Shown: in pieces, positions 1 through 11,953 of the stretch | Numbering within the stretch: the stretch's first letter is position 1 | Layout of the letters: each line of letters begins with the position of its first letter | Assembly (NCBI RefSeq): GCF_014201415.1 | Contig: NZ_JACHEH010000001.1 | Location: 372,001-436,000, forward strand | Direction of reading: 5' to 3' | Source of the DNA: Chelatococcus composti | Lineage (GTDB): Bacteria; Pseudomonadota; Alphaproteobacteria; Rhizobiales; Beijerinckiaceae | Length of the DNA: 64,000 nt | Notes under the pieces: model-generated | Database searches by the model: none | The model's input: the letters and a program-made list of their open reading frames with translations, nothing else | What the model was told of the DNA's origin: nothing | Translations under genes and position numbers: made by a program

Positions 1-884
1 GCATTCAGGTCGTCCCCGTCGCAGCGACGGTGTCGAAGCTGCTGGCCATGTTCAAGGCCAACAACGTGGAGATCGACCTGATCGACACGGGCGAGGGGCC
101 GCTCATCACGCTGTCGCGCATGGGTGCGCTTGCGCCGATCGAGTACGACAAGTGGACCTGGTCGCGCCCCGAGGACGTGGCGCCCGAGTATCGCCGCCCT
201 GACACGGTGGCCAACTTCGTCTATTCGTCGGTTCTCGCCTTCAACACCGAGACCTTTCCCGGCGACAACCACCCCAAGAACTGGGTTGATTTCTGGGACG
301 CCGAGAAGTTCCCCGGGCCGCGCATGCTGACCGACATGGCTGCCGGTTCGCCGAGCCTCGAGTTTGCGCTCCTCGCGGCGGGTGTGAAGAAGGAGGATCT
401 GTACCCGATCGACATCGACCGGGCATTCAAGATGCTCACCGAGCTGCGTCCGCACATCCGCAAGTTCTGGGATAGCGGAGCGGTGTCCGCCCAGCTCCTG
501 TCCGACAAGGAAGTCGTGATGGGCTGCATCTGGAACGGCCGCCTGCAGACGATCATCGAGAAGGGCGCCCCGCTGAACTACGTGTGGGACGGCAACATGA
601 TCCAGGTGCAGGCGCTCGGCATCTTCAAGGATTCGCCGAACCGCGCTGCGGCCCAGCGGCTCGTGGACTTCATGACCCAGCCCGATGTGCAGGCCAAGTA
701 CGTCGCGGCGCTGCGCTACGGCCCGACGAACCTGAAGGCGTTCGACCACATCAGCGCGGACCTGCTCGAGATGATGCCGGGCGGCCCGAAGTCGCGCGAG
801 CTGGGCTTTGTCCAGAACACCGAGTGGTGGGAAGACAACCGCGACAAGGTCAACCGCGTGTGGTCGCGGTGGATCCTCGGGTAA
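1..884 (+). CDS. Polyamine-type ABC transporter substrate-binding protein (5' end missing)
   Basis: This is the C-terminal part of a periplasmic binding protein of the PotD/spermidine-putrescine family (extracellular solute-binding family 1). The reading frame is open from base 3, so the N-terminus and signal peptide lie outside the window. About 290 residues are present, including a typical hinge and C-lobe with the segments VYSSVLAFNTE and KNWVDFWDAEKFPG. The stop is 7 bases before the ATPase gene, and two permeases follow, so it is the first visible gene of a four-component importer operon. The substrate could be a polyamine, an amino acid or another small amine; the sequence alone does not decide. 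Confidence 0.9.
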   Translation, partial: IQVVPVAATVSKLLAMFKANNVEIDLIDTGEGPLITLSRMGALAPIEYDKWTWSRPEDVAPEYRRPDTVANFVYSSVLAFNTETFPGDNHPKNWVDFWDAEKFPGPRMLTDMAAGSPSLEFALLAAGVKKEDLYPIDIDRAFKMLTELRPHIRKFWDSGAVSAQLLSDKEVVMGCIWNGRLQTIIEKGAPLNYVWDGNMIQVQALGIFKDSPNRAAAQRLVDFMTQPDVQAKYVAALRYGPTNLKAFDHISADLLEMMPGGPKSRELGFVQNTEWWEDNRDKVNRVWSRWILG

Positions 885-891
885 GAAAAAT

Positions 892-1947
<1,056 letters not shown>

Positions 1948-1950
1948 GGG

Positions 1951-2790
1951 ATGCCCCTCGGCCCACTGGCCAAATGGCTGCTTCTGGCGCCCGCCGTTGC
2001 CCTGCTGCTCGTCCTTTTCCTGACGCCCGTCGGCTGGTTCATCTCGGCTTCACTGATGGAGCTGGGCAGCTGGCAGGACATCTGGGACGAGGTCGCCGCC
2101 GTGATGGGAACGGGCGTGATCGTGCGTTCCATCATCAACACCAACGGCATCTCGCTCGCCGTCACGCTGCTGACCCTCGTGATCGGCTATCCCGTTGCCT
2201 ATGCGATGACGCGCGCCAGGGGGCTCACGTTCACGCTCATCCTCGTGTGTGTCGTGCTGCCCTACTTCACCAGCACGATCGTGCGCACCTATGCGTGGAT
2301 GGTGATCCTCGGCCGCAACGGCATCATCAACCAGCTCCTGCTGGGCATGGGCCTCGTCGATGAGCCGCTCCAGCTCATGTACAACCGCCTGGGCGTGCTG
2401 ATCGGCATGACGTACGTGCTGCTGCCCTACATGGTCCTGACCCTGTTCGCGACCATGAAGAGCGTGGACGGGCGGCTGCTGCAGGCGGCGGCCGGGATGG
2501 GCGCGAGGCCCATGACAATCTTCACCCGCGTGTTCTTTCCGCTCACCTTCCACGGTGTCATGGCCGGCTCGCTGATCGTCTACATCCTGGCGATGGGCTT
2601 CTTCATCACCCCGGCGCTCATGGGCGGACCGGACGACCTGATGATGGCCATGCTGATCGAGCGCGAGGTCGAGCTGTCGCACAACTGGCCGGTGGCGGCG
2701 ATCATGACCATCATCCTTCTGGTCATCACCCTGTCGCTCTACGCCGTTTACACCCGGTTCTCCGACTCCTCCGAGGAGAGGCTCGCATGA
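1951..2790 (+). CDS. ABC transporter permease, PotB-like
   Basis: Inner-membrane permease of 279 aa with about six hydrophobic segments and an N-terminal helix (LLLAPAVALLLVLFL). The cytoplasmic EAA loop that contacts the ATPase is visible as AAAGMGARPMTIFTRVFFPLT near residues 176-196. It belongs to the binding-protein-dependent permease family (BPD_transp_1, CysTW/PotB group). The stop overlaps the next permease start in an ATGA arrangement, which indicates translational coupling. Confidence 0.92.
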   Translation: MPLGPLAKWLLLAPAVALLLVLFLTPVGWFISASLMELGSWQDIWDEVAAVMGTGVIVRSIINTNGISLAVTLLTLVIGYPVAYAMTRARGLTFTLILVCVVLPYFTSTIVRTYAWMVILGRNGIINQLLLGMGLVDEPLQLMYNRLGVLIGMTYVLLPYMVLTLFATMKSVDGRLLQAAAGMGARPMTIFTRVFFPLTFHGVMAGSLIVYILAMGFFITPALMGGPDDLMMAMLIEREVELSHNWPVAAIMTIILLVITLSLYAVYTRFSDSSEERLA

Positions 2791-3596
2791 TGGCCGGAAG
2801 CTTCCTTCGCGCCGCGCTGCTGCGCTCGGTGGTGTTCGTTATCTGCGCCACCATGCTGGCGCCGATCCTCATCGTGATGATCGTGTCCTTCTCCGGCGAC
2901 GGCTATCTGAAGTTCCCGCCGCAGACCTTCTCGGACCAGTGGTATCTGCGCTTCCTCACCAACGCGCGGTGGGTCGGCTCGCTGTGGAACTCGCTGCTCA
3001 TCGCGCTGATGAGCTGCGTGGTCGCCACGGCCATGGGCTTTCTTGCCGCCTATGCGATGGTGCGGGGCGCGTTCTCGATGCGCAAGGCCGTCATGGCCCT
3101 GCTGCTGATGCCGCTGATCGTGCCGCACGTCGTCACGGCCATCGCGATCTACTTCATGTCGGCTCGCTTCAACCTTATTGGTTTCAAGCCGTGGATTGCC
3201 TTGGCCCATGCGGTGGTGGCGCTGCCCGTCGTGCTGATCATTCTCCAGTCAGCGCTGAAGGCGGTGGATCCGAACCTCGAGCGGGCGGCGATGATCTTCG
3301 GCTGCGGCCGGGCGGGCGTCTTCCGCCGCGTGATCCTGCCGCTCGTCACGCCAAGCGTGGTGTCGGCGCTGCTGTTCTCGTTCCTGATCTCCTTCGACGA
3401 GCTGGTCATCTCGCTGTTCCTGGCGGGTATCCGCTCCGAGACCCTTCCGGTCAGGATCTGGAACTCGCTGATGCTCGAGGTGGAGCCTACCATCGCGGCG
3501 GTGTCCACGCTGCTCATCGCGGCGACCTGCCTGGCGCTCGTCATCGAGTGGGGCATGCGACGCTACCAGGAGCACCGGTTCGGCGCGAAGGCATAA
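2787..3596 (+). CDS. ABC transporter permease, PotC-like
   Basis: Second inner-membrane permease of the importer, 269 aa and about six membrane segments. The EAA loop is ERAAMIFGCGRAGVFRRVIL near residues 168-187. It is coupled to the upstream permease by a 4-base ATGA overlap. The two permeases form the usual PotB/PotC heterodimer. A 40-bp gap separates it from the FAD oxidoreductase, so that gene is probably in the same transcript and acts on the imported compound (inference). Confidence 0.92.
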   Translation: MMAGSFLRAALLRSVVFVICATMLAPILIVMIVSFSGDGYLKFPPQTFSDQWYLRFLTNARWVGSLWNSLLIALMSCVVATAMGFLAAYAMVRGAFSMRKAVMALLLMPLIVPHVVTAIAIYFMSARFNLIGFKPWIALAHAVVALPVVLIILQSALKAVDPNLERAAMIFGCGRAGVFRRVILPLVTPSVVSALLFSFLISFDELVISLFLAGIRSETLPVRIWNSLMLEVEPTIAAVSTLLIAATCLALVIEWGMRRYQEHRFGAKA

Positions 3597-3636
3597 CGGC
3601 GCCGGCCGGTTCCCCAACCCTTCCAGTGGGACCCAA

Positions 3637-4893
3637 ATGCAATCGAACTATCCAAACCGCAGCGCCGACGTCGCTGTGATCGGCGCCGGCATCGTCGGGC
3701 TGTGCTCGGCGCTCTTTCTCCAGAAGCAGGGCCAGAAGGTCCTGCTCATTGATGCCCAGCCGCCTGGCACCGGTGCCTCCTACGGCAATGGCGGCATGCT
3801 TTCGGGCATGGCCTTCGCGCCCATGTCGATGCCCGGCATGGTGTGGCACGTGCCGCGGTGGCTGAGGGATCCGCTCGGGCCGCTCGCCGTCAGCCCGGGC
3901 TACTTGCCGAAGGCCCTGCCGTGGCTGGTGAAGTGGCTGCTGGCCTCGCAGATGGGCACCGTGCGCCAGGCGAGCCGCGCCAACCTGGCCCTCAATGAGC
4001 CGTGCCTCTCGCTCTATCGGGAGCTGTTGGGCGAGGAGCTCTTCGCCCGCTACATCCGCGTGAAGGGTTCTCTGCAGATCTGGGAGAGCGACACCATCAC
4101 GGTCGGCCAGAAGATTGCCGCCGAGCTGCGCCGCGAGCTCGGCCAGGAAGCCGAGGAGATGACCGGCGACCAGCTGCGCGAGTTCATCCCCGCGCTCTCC
4201 CCGAAGGTGAGGCGTGGTCTCTATTTTCCGCGCAATGGCCACACCGTTGATCCCATCGGCCTGACGACGAGCCTCGCCGGGCTGTTCGTTGCCGCAGGCG
4301 GCACGATCCTGCACGAGAAGGTCATGAAGATCCTGCCTCAGGAGGGCGGGGGCGGTATCCTGATGACGAACGTGGCCAACCACACTGCGCCGCGCATCGT
4401 CATTGCCGGCGGTGCATGGAGCAAGGCCCTTGTCGAGCCGCTTGGCACGCGGCTGCCGCTCGAGACCGAGCGTGGCTACCACATGATCATGGAGGCGGAT
4501 GCGGACATTGCCTGTCCGATCATCCACCAGGATCTCGGCTGCGGCGTGACGCCCATGAACGAGGGGCTGCGCTTCGGCGGCACCGTCGAGATCGCCGGGC
4601 TCGAGCGCGCGCCCAACGAGCAGCGGGCGAAGCTGTTCGCCGACAAGGCGCGGCGCTTCTTCCCCGACGTGGTGATGCGCGAGAAGCGGATCTGGATGGG
4701 CTTCCGCCCCTCGACGCCGAAGTCTGTGCCCATCATCGACGCCTTGCCCAACTGCCCCGGCATCTTCGTCGCGGTCGGCCACGGCCACTACGGCATGATC
4801 GGCGGGCCGGCGACGGGCCGCCTCGTGGCCGATCTCGTCCTGGGTCGCATACCCTTTGTCGATCGCGAGCCCTACAGGCTCGCCAACGCCTGA
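3637..4893 (+). CDS. FAD-dependent amine/amino-acid oxidoreductase, DadA-like
   Basis: A 418-aa DAO-family flavoprotein. The N-terminal Rossmann dinucleotide-binding motif is VIGAGIVGLCSALFL (about residues 13-27), and the C-terminal flavin contact region is VGHGHYGMIGGPATGRLVADL. The family deaminates D-amino acids, sarcosine, glycine or related amines oxidatively. It sits directly behind a polyamine-type importer, so the imported molecule is probably its substrate. Family membership is secure; the exact substrate is not. A strong terminator follows, ending the operon. Confidence 0.88.
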   Translation: MQSNYPNRSADVAVIGAGIVGLCSALFLQKQGQKVLLIDAQPPGTGASYGNGGMLSGMAFAPMSMPGMVWHVPRWLRDPLGPLAVSPGYLPKALPWLVKWLLASQMGTVRQASRANLALNEPCLSLYRELLGEELFARYIRVKGSLQIWESDTITVGQKIAAELRRELGQEAEEMTGDQLREFIPALSPKVRRGLYFPRNGHTVDPIGLTTSLAGLFVAAGGTILHEKVMKILPQEGGGGILMTNVANHTAPRIVIAGGAWSKALVEPLGTRLPLETERGYHMIMEADADIACPIIHQDLGCGVTPMNEGLRFGGTVEIAGLERAPNEQRAKLFADKARRFFPDVVMREKRIWMGFRPSTPKSVPIIDALPNCPGIFVAVGHGHYGMIGGPATGRLVADLVLGRIPFVDREPYRLANA

Positions 4894-4913
4894 ATGGCGC
4901 AAGACGTCAGGGG

Positions 4914-4946
4914 AGGGCCGGGGCGCATGCTCCGGCCCTTCTGTTT
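4914..4946 (+). terminator. Intrinsic terminator of the importer/oxidase operon
   Basis: A stem of about 11 bp pairs AGGGCCGG (4914-4921) with CCGGCCCT (4932-4939), and is extended by three inner pairs around a GCAT loop. CTGTTTTGCG follows. It begins 20 bp after the oxidoreductase stop. Confidence 0.75.
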
Positions 4947-5012
4947 TGCGCTGGCGCTTTCGCGCCGTTTCGAGCCACCCCTTTCGGCATGGCCTTCGTC
5001 ATGCCGCGGTAA

Positions 5013-5699
5013 CTATCTGCGCGCGCCTTCCACCATCATTTGCACGGCCCGCGCCACGTGGTCGGGGTCGTCGTCGATGCGGTTCATCAGCAGGCGGAAC
5101 CAGTTGAAGCCGAAATAGAGCTCGACGAGCGCCTCGACATTGTCGGGTGCGATCTCACCGCGCTCAACGGCCCGGTCGAAGACGATCTGCAGGCGGCACA
5201 TGTGCTGGGCGACGAAGCGGTCTCGCAAGGCCGCGAGCGATGCAGGGTTGGTTTGCGCCTCGGCGATGAGGGCGCGGAAAGCGCCGCCGGAGGGCGTCGT
5301 GCGCCAGAAGGCCCAGAGGGCGTTGACGAGCGTGCGCAGGTCCCGCGCCAGCGAGCCCGTGTCGGGTATAGCGATGGTGGCGGCCTTGTCCGCCTGGTAG
5401 ACGGCGATGAAGAGATCGGCCTTCGTCGGCCACCAGCGATAGATCGTCGGCTTGCCGGCCCCTGCGCGCCGCGCCACCTCGTCGATGGAAAAGCCGGCGT
5501 AACCTTTTTCCTGCAGAAGCGAGCGCGCGGCGGCGATTACCGCCGCCGCGCTCGCCGGGTTGCGCCTGGCGCCGATCGAGGTGCGGCGACCACTCGCGCC
5601 CATCGCGCTGGCCGGGGAGGGGACATTGCCGTCTTGCACAACGTCCGGTGTCGCCTCGTTCGGCGCGATGCCCGGCGGCGGATGAGGGGGGCGGGACAT
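5013..5699 (-). CDS. TetR family transcriptional regulator
   Basis: Probable repressor of 228 aa. The TetR N-terminal helix-turn-helix is clear at about residues 50-100 (AAAVIAAARSLLQEKG, then GAGKPTIYRWWPTKADLF). It carries a Pro/Ala-rich extension of about 45 residues before the DNA-binding domain, longer than usual. The frame is open further upstream, but the ATG at 5699 has a GGAGGAG ribosome site a few bases away, which decides the start. It is divergent from a small membrane-protein gene, and the intergenic region holds two operator-like repeats, so autoregulation and control of the neighbour are likely. The ligand is unknown. Confidence 0.9.
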   Translation of the reverse strand: MSRPPHPPPGIAPNEATPDVVQDGNVPSPASAMGASGRRTSIGARRNPASAAAVIAAARSLLQEKGYAGFSIDEVARRAGAGKPTIYRWWPTKADLFIAVYQADKAATIAIPDTGSLARDLRTLVNALWAFWRTTPSGGAFRALIAEAQTNPASLAALRDRFVAQHMCRLQIVFDRAVERGEIAPDNVEALVELYFGFNWFRLLMNRIDDDPDHVARAVQMMVEGARR

Positions 5700-5747
5700 G
5701 CAGCTCCTCCGACGTTCTTCGACACTTCTTCCACACCCTCTTAACAT

Positions 5748-5798
5748 AACGAAACGGATCGTTTATATCTACGGACAAAACGATACGGATCGTTTTGT
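5748..5798. promoter_or_regulatory. Double palindromic operator between tetR and the small membrane-protein gene
   Basis: The main site is a perfect inverted repeat with 10-bp arms: ACAAAACGAT (5775-5784) and ATCGTTTTGT (5789-5798) around ACGG. A second, weaker site has arms AACGA (5748-5752) and TCGTT (5759-5763). The two share the direct repeat ACGGATCGTTT at 5754-5764 and 5785-5795. The spacing of about 30 bp would place two TetR dimers on nearly the same DNA face. The ribosome site and start of the plus-strand gene follow at once, so binding would block its transcription. Confidence 0.8.
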
Positions 5799-5818
5799 TT
5801 CCAATGGAGACGGTGCCG

Positions 5819-6064
5819 ATGCCCACCGCTGCTTCTTCCTCCGTTGCTGCGCCCAGGCGGCCGTCGCGCCTCAGCTTCTCGCTCGCTCTCATTCCGGGGG
5901 CCTATGTGCTCATCACCGCCATCCTCTACGGCCTCGGCCCGCTGATGGAGGGGTGGCCCATCTTCCTGCGCACGGCTGTCATCGTGCCGCTGATGGTCTT
6001 CGGCATGGTCTATGGCGTCATCCCGCTCGTGCAGCAGCTGATGGCCAGCCGGCGCGGCGTCTGA
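5819..6064 (+). CDS. Small two-helix membrane protein, TetR-controlled
   Basis: An 81-aa protein with two hydrophobic segments (LALIPGAYVLITAILYGLGP and AVIVPLMVFGMVYGVIPLV). Earlier in-frame starts exist (TTG 5795, ATG 5804), but ATG 5819 has a GGAGA ribosome site at a good distance and leaves the operator outside the coding region. It resembles short membrane proteins and tails annotated as DUF2798-like or monooxygenase-associated, but I do not recognise it firmly. Its position opposite a TetR gene suggests it is the regulator's main target. Confidence 0.7.
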   Translation: MPTAASSSVAAPRRPSRLSFSLALIPGAYVLITAILYGLGPLMEGWPIFLRTAVIVPLMVFGMVYGVIPLVQQLMASRRGV

Positions 6065-6141
6065 GGGCTGCGGCCCTACGCGGGCCGGCGGCTGGCCTGC
6101 GCGACTTGTCTTGCCGCGCGATTTGCGTCAAAGCCACGACG

Positions 6142-6165
6142 GGCCTGCGCCCGCAGGCCTTCGTG
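6142..6165 (+). terminator. Weak terminator-like hairpin
   Basis: GGCCTGC (6142-6148) pairs with GCAGGCC (6153-6159) and is followed by TTCGTG. It lies between the small membrane gene and the glycosyltransferase. The T tract is poor, so termination would be partial at best. Confidence 0.3.
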
Positions 6166-6202
6166 TCCTCCGGGCCAAAGGCCCTTATCGACGGGATCTG
6201 TC

Positions 6203-7087
6203 TTGCCGCTCGATGCCTCGTCCGTCACGGCGGTCGTCGTTTCCCACGATTCGGCCCATTGCCTGCCCGCCTGCCTGGCGGCCGTCGCGGCCTCGGGGGT
6301 GCAGGCCATCGTCGTCGACAATGCGAGCCGCGACGGTTCCGCAGATCTCGCAGAGCGTCTCGGCGCACGGGTGATCCGCAACGCCCGCAACGAGGGCTAT
6401 GGCCGCGCCAACAACATCGGCGTGCGGGCCGCAACGAGCGAGTTCGTCCTCATCATCAATCCCGATCTGGTGCTCGATGCCGGCGCGGTCGATGCGCTTC
6501 TGGCCGCGGCGCAGCGCTATCCCGATGCCGGGCTCTACGCGCCGCGCATAGAGGAGCCTGACGGGCGCTTCTTCTTCCAGGCGCGCTCGCTCCTCTCGCC
6601 CTACCTGCACAATCCGTCCGGGCGCCTCGTCCTGCCGGAGGGGGACTGCTGTACACCCTTCCTGTCCGGGGCGGCACTGTTCTGCCGAAGGGAGACATTC
6701 CTTGCGCTCGGCGGCTTCGACGAGGCGATTTTCCTCTTTTACGAGGACGACGACCTGTGCCGGCGCATGGCCGATTCCGGCCGGGCACTGGTCCATGTCC
6801 ATAACGCGCGGGCCATGCACGGGCGCGGCCGCTCCAGCGCGCCGCAGCCCGGCCGTATCTTCCGGTCCCGCTGGCACCAGGCCTGGTCGCGGGCCTATGT
6901 GTCGCGAAAGTACGGCCTGCCAGACCCCGCGCCCGGCATGTTTCTCGTCAACGCGCTCAAGGCAGCGGGCGCGTGCCTCACCTTCAACCGCCGCCTCATC
7001 GAGCGCTATGGCGGCTCGGCGGCCGGTGCGCTGGCGTGGCTCAGGGGCCGCTGCGCAACGACGAAACGGGAGGTTAGTCTGGAATAG
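6203..7087 (+). CDS. Glycosyltransferase family 2
   Basis: A 294-aa GT-A enzyme that would transfer a sugar from an NDP-sugar onto a cell-surface glycan. The N-terminal nucleotide-binding motif is VVVSHDSAHCLPACL, followed by IVVDNASRDGS. A DxD-type metal site is represented by INPDLVL near residues 90-96, and an acceptor-domain segment is FLFYEDDDLCRRM. This resembles rhamnosyltransferase-like GT2 proteins. The start is a TTG with GGGA upstream; no in-frame ATG or GTG precedes the conserved core. It is the first gene of a four-gene glycan-decoration group. Confidence 0.85.
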   Translation: MPLDASSVTAVVVSHDSAHCLPACLAAVAASGVQAIVVDNASRDGSADLAERLGARVIRNARNEGYGRANNIGVRAATSEFVLIINPDLVLDAGAVDALLAAAQRYPDAGLYAPRIEEPDGRFFFQARSLLSPYLHNPSGRLVLPEGDCCTPFLSGAALFCRRETFLALGGFDEAIFLFYEDDDLCRRMADSGRALVHVHNARAMHGRGRSSAPQPGRIFRSRWHQAWSRAYVSRKYGLPDPAPGMFLVNALKAAGACLTFNRRLIERYGGSAAGALAWLRGRCATTKREVSLE

Positions 7088-7107
7088 TTGCATGGGGAGG
7101 GGGGCTC

Positions 7108-8199
7108 ATGTCTCATTCCACCGCTTGGCTGCGGGCCGGCCCGACTATCGGCGCCGCCATGGCGCGGCCTTTCGACAATATCGGCGTCATCCGGCTCGCG
7201 CTCGCCCTGGCGGTTGTGGTCTCGCATGCCTTCGGCGTCAGCACCGGCAGTATCGCCAGCGAGCCGCTCATCAGGACGACGGGATTCACGCTTGGCGGGC
7301 ATGCGGTCAACGGCTTCTTCGCCCTGTCGGGCTTTCTCGTGACCCTGAGCTTCATCCGCAACGGCGTCGCTGACTATGTCATCGCCCGCTTCTTGCGGAT
7401 CGCGCCTGGCTTGGTGGCGGCGACGCTGTTCGTGGCGCTCGTCCTCGGCCCGGCGCTGACGAAGCTGCCGCTTGCCGACTATTTTGGCGGCGGCGGTGTT
7501 GGGCGCTTCGTCATGACAACGCTGACGGCCTTCAAGAGCAGCAACAGCCTGCCGGGTGTGTTTACGGACAATCCGTTGCCCTTTCCGCTGGCGACCGTGT
7601 GGACCCTCAAATACGAGACGCTCTGCTACGCGGCCGTCCTGCTGTTCGGCTTCGCCGGCGCCATCCGCTACCGCGCTGTGGTGCTGGGGCTTGTCGGCGG
7701 CCTCTTCGCCGCCACCGTCGGCCTTGAGATACTTGATCCCGACGCGCCCCAGGGCGTGCAGACGGCGCTGCGGCTGCCGCTGATCTTCGCCACGGGTGCG
7801 GCCCTCTGCCTCTACCGCGATGCTGTGCCGCTGTCGGCGCCGATTCTCGTCGTCCTTGCTGGGCTGACGTGGCTTTCTGCCGGCACCGGCTCCTACAAGG
7901 CGCTGCTGTTCGTCACCACCGCCTATGCCGTCATCTGGCTCGGCTTCGCGCCCGGCCTGTCGCATCCGGCCCTGACGCTGAAATGGGACCTCTCCTACGG
8001 CGTCTATCTCTACGGCTGGCCGGTGCAGCAGACGGTCTACAGCCTCTTTCCCACCATGCCCCTTGCCGGACAGCTCGGTGCCTCCATCGTGCTGGCGATG
8101 TTGCTGGCCGGGCTTTCCTGGCTATTCATCGAGAAGCCGGCCCTGACGCTCAAGGCCCGGCTGCGGGCCCGGCGCGTGCGTTCGGCGCTGGCCTCCTGA
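7108..8199 (+). CDS. Acyltransferase family 3 membrane protein (OafA/YrhL-like)
   Basis: A 363-aa multi-spanning membrane protein of the acyltransferase_3 family, which O-acetylates or otherwise acylates lipopolysaccharide, capsule or exopolysaccharide. Family marks are the N-terminal [20 protein letters not shown] with the conserved His, and [13 protein letters not shown]. About ten hydrophobic segments follow, and the C-terminus is short and basic. It starts at ATG 7108 after a G-rich ribosome site, 20 bp behind the glycosyltransferase. The modified glycan is unknown. Confidence 0.88.
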   Translation: MSHSTAWLRAGPTIGAAMARPFDNIGVIRLALALAVVVSHAFGVSTGSIASEPLIRTTGFTLGGHAVNGFFALSGFLVTLSFIRNGVADYVIARFLRIAPGLVAATLFVALVLGPALTKLPLADYFGGGGVGRFVMTTLTAFKSSNSLPGVFTDNPLPFPLATVWTLKYETLCYAAVLLFGFAGAIRYRAVVLGLVGGLFAATVGLEILDPDAPQGVQTALRLPLIFATGAALCLYRDAVPLSAPILVVLAGLTWLSAGTGSYKALLFVTTAYAVIWLGFAPGLSHPALTLKWDLSYGVYLYGWPVQQTVYSLFPTMPLAGQLGASIVLAMLLAGLSWLFIEKPALTLKARLRARRVRSALAS

Positions 8200-8216
8200 C
8201 CCGGAAAGGACCTTGC

Positions 8217-8846
8217 ATGTGGATCGAGAAGCTGTGGCGGCGCTGGACCAATCCCCACAACCTCACGCGGATTTTCCACGCGCGTGAGGCCGCCCGCTAC
8301 GGCTGGCAGATCGGCGACTACAGCTACGGCCGGCTGCGCGTACGGCGCTGGAGCGAGGGCGGACGCCTCGTCATCGGTCCCTACTGCTCCTTTGCCGACA
8401 ACGTCACCATCTTCCTCGGCGGGAATCATCGCACGGACTGGGTCACGACCTATCCCTTCTCGGCCCTGCCGGAGCTGTGGCCGGAGGCCAGGGGCCTGCC
8501 GGCGGCAGAGACGACGCGCGGCGACGTCATCATCGGTGCCGACGTCTGGGTGGGCTCGGGCGCCACGATCCTCTCGGGCGTCACCGTCGGGCCCGGCGCA
8601 GTCATCGGCGCGCGGGCGGTGGTGGCCCGCGATGTGCCGGCTTATGCGGTCGTCGTCGGCAATCCAGCGCGCGTCGTGCGCCTCCGCTTCGACGAGGCGA
8701 CCGTCGAGGCGCTGATTGCCGCCCGCTGGTGGGAGCGTCCGCGGGGGGAGCTGGTGCCGTTGCTGCCGCTTCTTCTCTCCGGCGATGCGGCCGGGCTGCT
8801 CGCCGCCCTTTCCGGGACGGGGAAAGGCGCCGCAGCTGGCAATTGA
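8217..8846 (+). CDS. Hexapeptide-repeat acetyltransferase, CatB/xenobiotic acetyltransferase type
   Basis: A 209-aa left-handed beta-helix acetyltransferase. Hexapeptide repeats run through [16 protein letters not shown] and on to [16 protein letters not shown]. The segment [17 protein letters not shown] contains the catalytic-type histidine loop known from CatB/VatD enzymes. The reading frame extends far upstream, but ATG 8217 follows a GGAAAGGA ribosome site and lies clear of the previous gene. Given its neighbours it more likely acetylates a sugar on a surface polymer than an antibiotic (inference). Confidence 0.87.
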   Translation: MWIEKLWRRWTNPHNLTRIFHAREAARYGWQIGDYSYGRLRVRRWSEGGRLVIGPYCSFADNVTIFLGGNHRTDWVTTYPFSALPELWPEARGLPAAETTRGDVIIGADVWVGSGATILSGVTVGPGAVIGARAVVARDVPAYAVVVGNPARVVRLRFDEATVEALIAARWWERPRGELVPLLPLLLSGDAAGLLAALSGTGKGAAAGN

Positions 8847-8904
8847 GGCTGGCTTGCGGCGGCGCGACCTGCTAGGCCGAATCCCCCCGTTCGGCCTGCT
8901 GACG

Positions 8905-9549
8905 ATGCTTGACCGCTACTACGACACTGCCCGCACCGAAGTGCTGCCCTTCCTGCCTGCACGTGTCACGCGCCTGCTCGATGTCGGCTGCGGCACAGGA
9001 GCCACGACGCGGGCCGTGGCGAGCCGTCACGCCGTGGTGTGGAAGGGAGGCATCGAATATATGGATGCCGTCGCGACCCGGGCCGAGCCGCACTTCGACC
9101 GGCTGTGGCGGGGCGACGCCCAGGCGGTGGCCCTGGAGGCGGAGATCGCGCCGGGTTCGCTCGACCTCGTGCTATGCCTCGACGTGCTCGAGCACATGGC
9201 TGATCCTTGGACGATGGTGAAACGCCTGTCGGCCCTCGTCGCGCCGGGGGGGCGGCTTATCGTCTCGGTTCCCAATATCCGGCACTGGAGGTTCATCTGG
9301 CGGTTGCTGGCGAAAGGCGATTTCCGGTATCGCGATTCGGGGTTGCTGGACCGCACGCATCTGCGCTTCTTCGTCAAGGAGACGGCGGCGGAGCTGGCAA
9401 CCGTGGGCGGTCTGCAACTCGTCGGCGTGCATTCGGTGCAGCGCTTTCGCTTTCCCGATGTGCGCTGGTTCCTGCTGATGCTCAGCTTCGGCCGGCTGGA
9501 GACCCTGCTCGCCAAGCAATGGCTCGTGGTGGCCGAGCGAAAACCGTGA
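8905..9549 (+). CDS. Class I SAM-dependent methyltransferase
   Basis: A 214-aa methyltransferase (Methyltransf_11/23 type). The SAM-binding motif I is LLDVGCGTGATTRAV. Motif IV is the LDLVLCLDVLEHMADPW segment, and GGRLIVSVPNIRHW follows. I chose ATG 8905; a TTG at 8854 with GAGG upstream is a possible alternative that would couple it to the previous gene. An 8-bp hairpin (8874-8881 with 8890-8897) lies just before the ATG. As the last gene of the glycan group it probably methylates a sugar or lipid-linked intermediate. Confidence 0.83.
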   Translation: MLDRYYDTARTEVLPFLPARVTRLLDVGCGTGATTRAVASRHAVVWKGGIEYMDAVATRAEPHFDRLWRGDAQAVALEAEIAPGSLDLVLCLDVLEHMADPWTMVKRLSALVAPGGRLIVSVPNIRHWRFIWRLLAKGDFRYRDSGLLDRTHLRFFVKETAAELATVGGLQLVGVHSVQRFRFPDVRWFLLMLSFGRLETLLAKQWLVVAERKP

Positions 9550-9591
9550 CTGGAGCTGGGCCGCAGGCGGCAGGCCCTAGGAGAGGATGGT

Positions 9592-11892
<2,301 letters not shown>

Positions 11893-11893
11893 A

Positions 11894-11938
11894 AACGAAT
11901 GGAGCCGCGCCGGTCCCCGGCGCGGCTCGCTGTCCTTT
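11894..11938. terminator. Bidirectional intrinsic terminator between maeB and the convergent gene
   Basis: A perfect 12-bp stem pairs GAGCCGCGCCGG (11902-11913) with CCGGCGCGGCTC (11917-11928) around TCC. On the plus strand CTGTCCTTT follows; on the minus strand ATTCGTTTTC follows. It can therefore serve both convergent genes. Confidence 0.85.
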
Positions 11939-11953
11939 CGGGCGCGTGCCCGG

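Noticed and set aside
5164-5892. A 242-codon minus-strand frame overlapping the TetR gene and its operator
   Set aside because: It is out of frame with the clear TetR domain and would run through the palindromic operator.
8217-8846. Chloramphenicol or streptogramin resistance acetyltransferase
   Set aside because: The fold matches, but the neighbours are glycan-modifying enzymes and there is no mobile element, so a resistance role is not supported.
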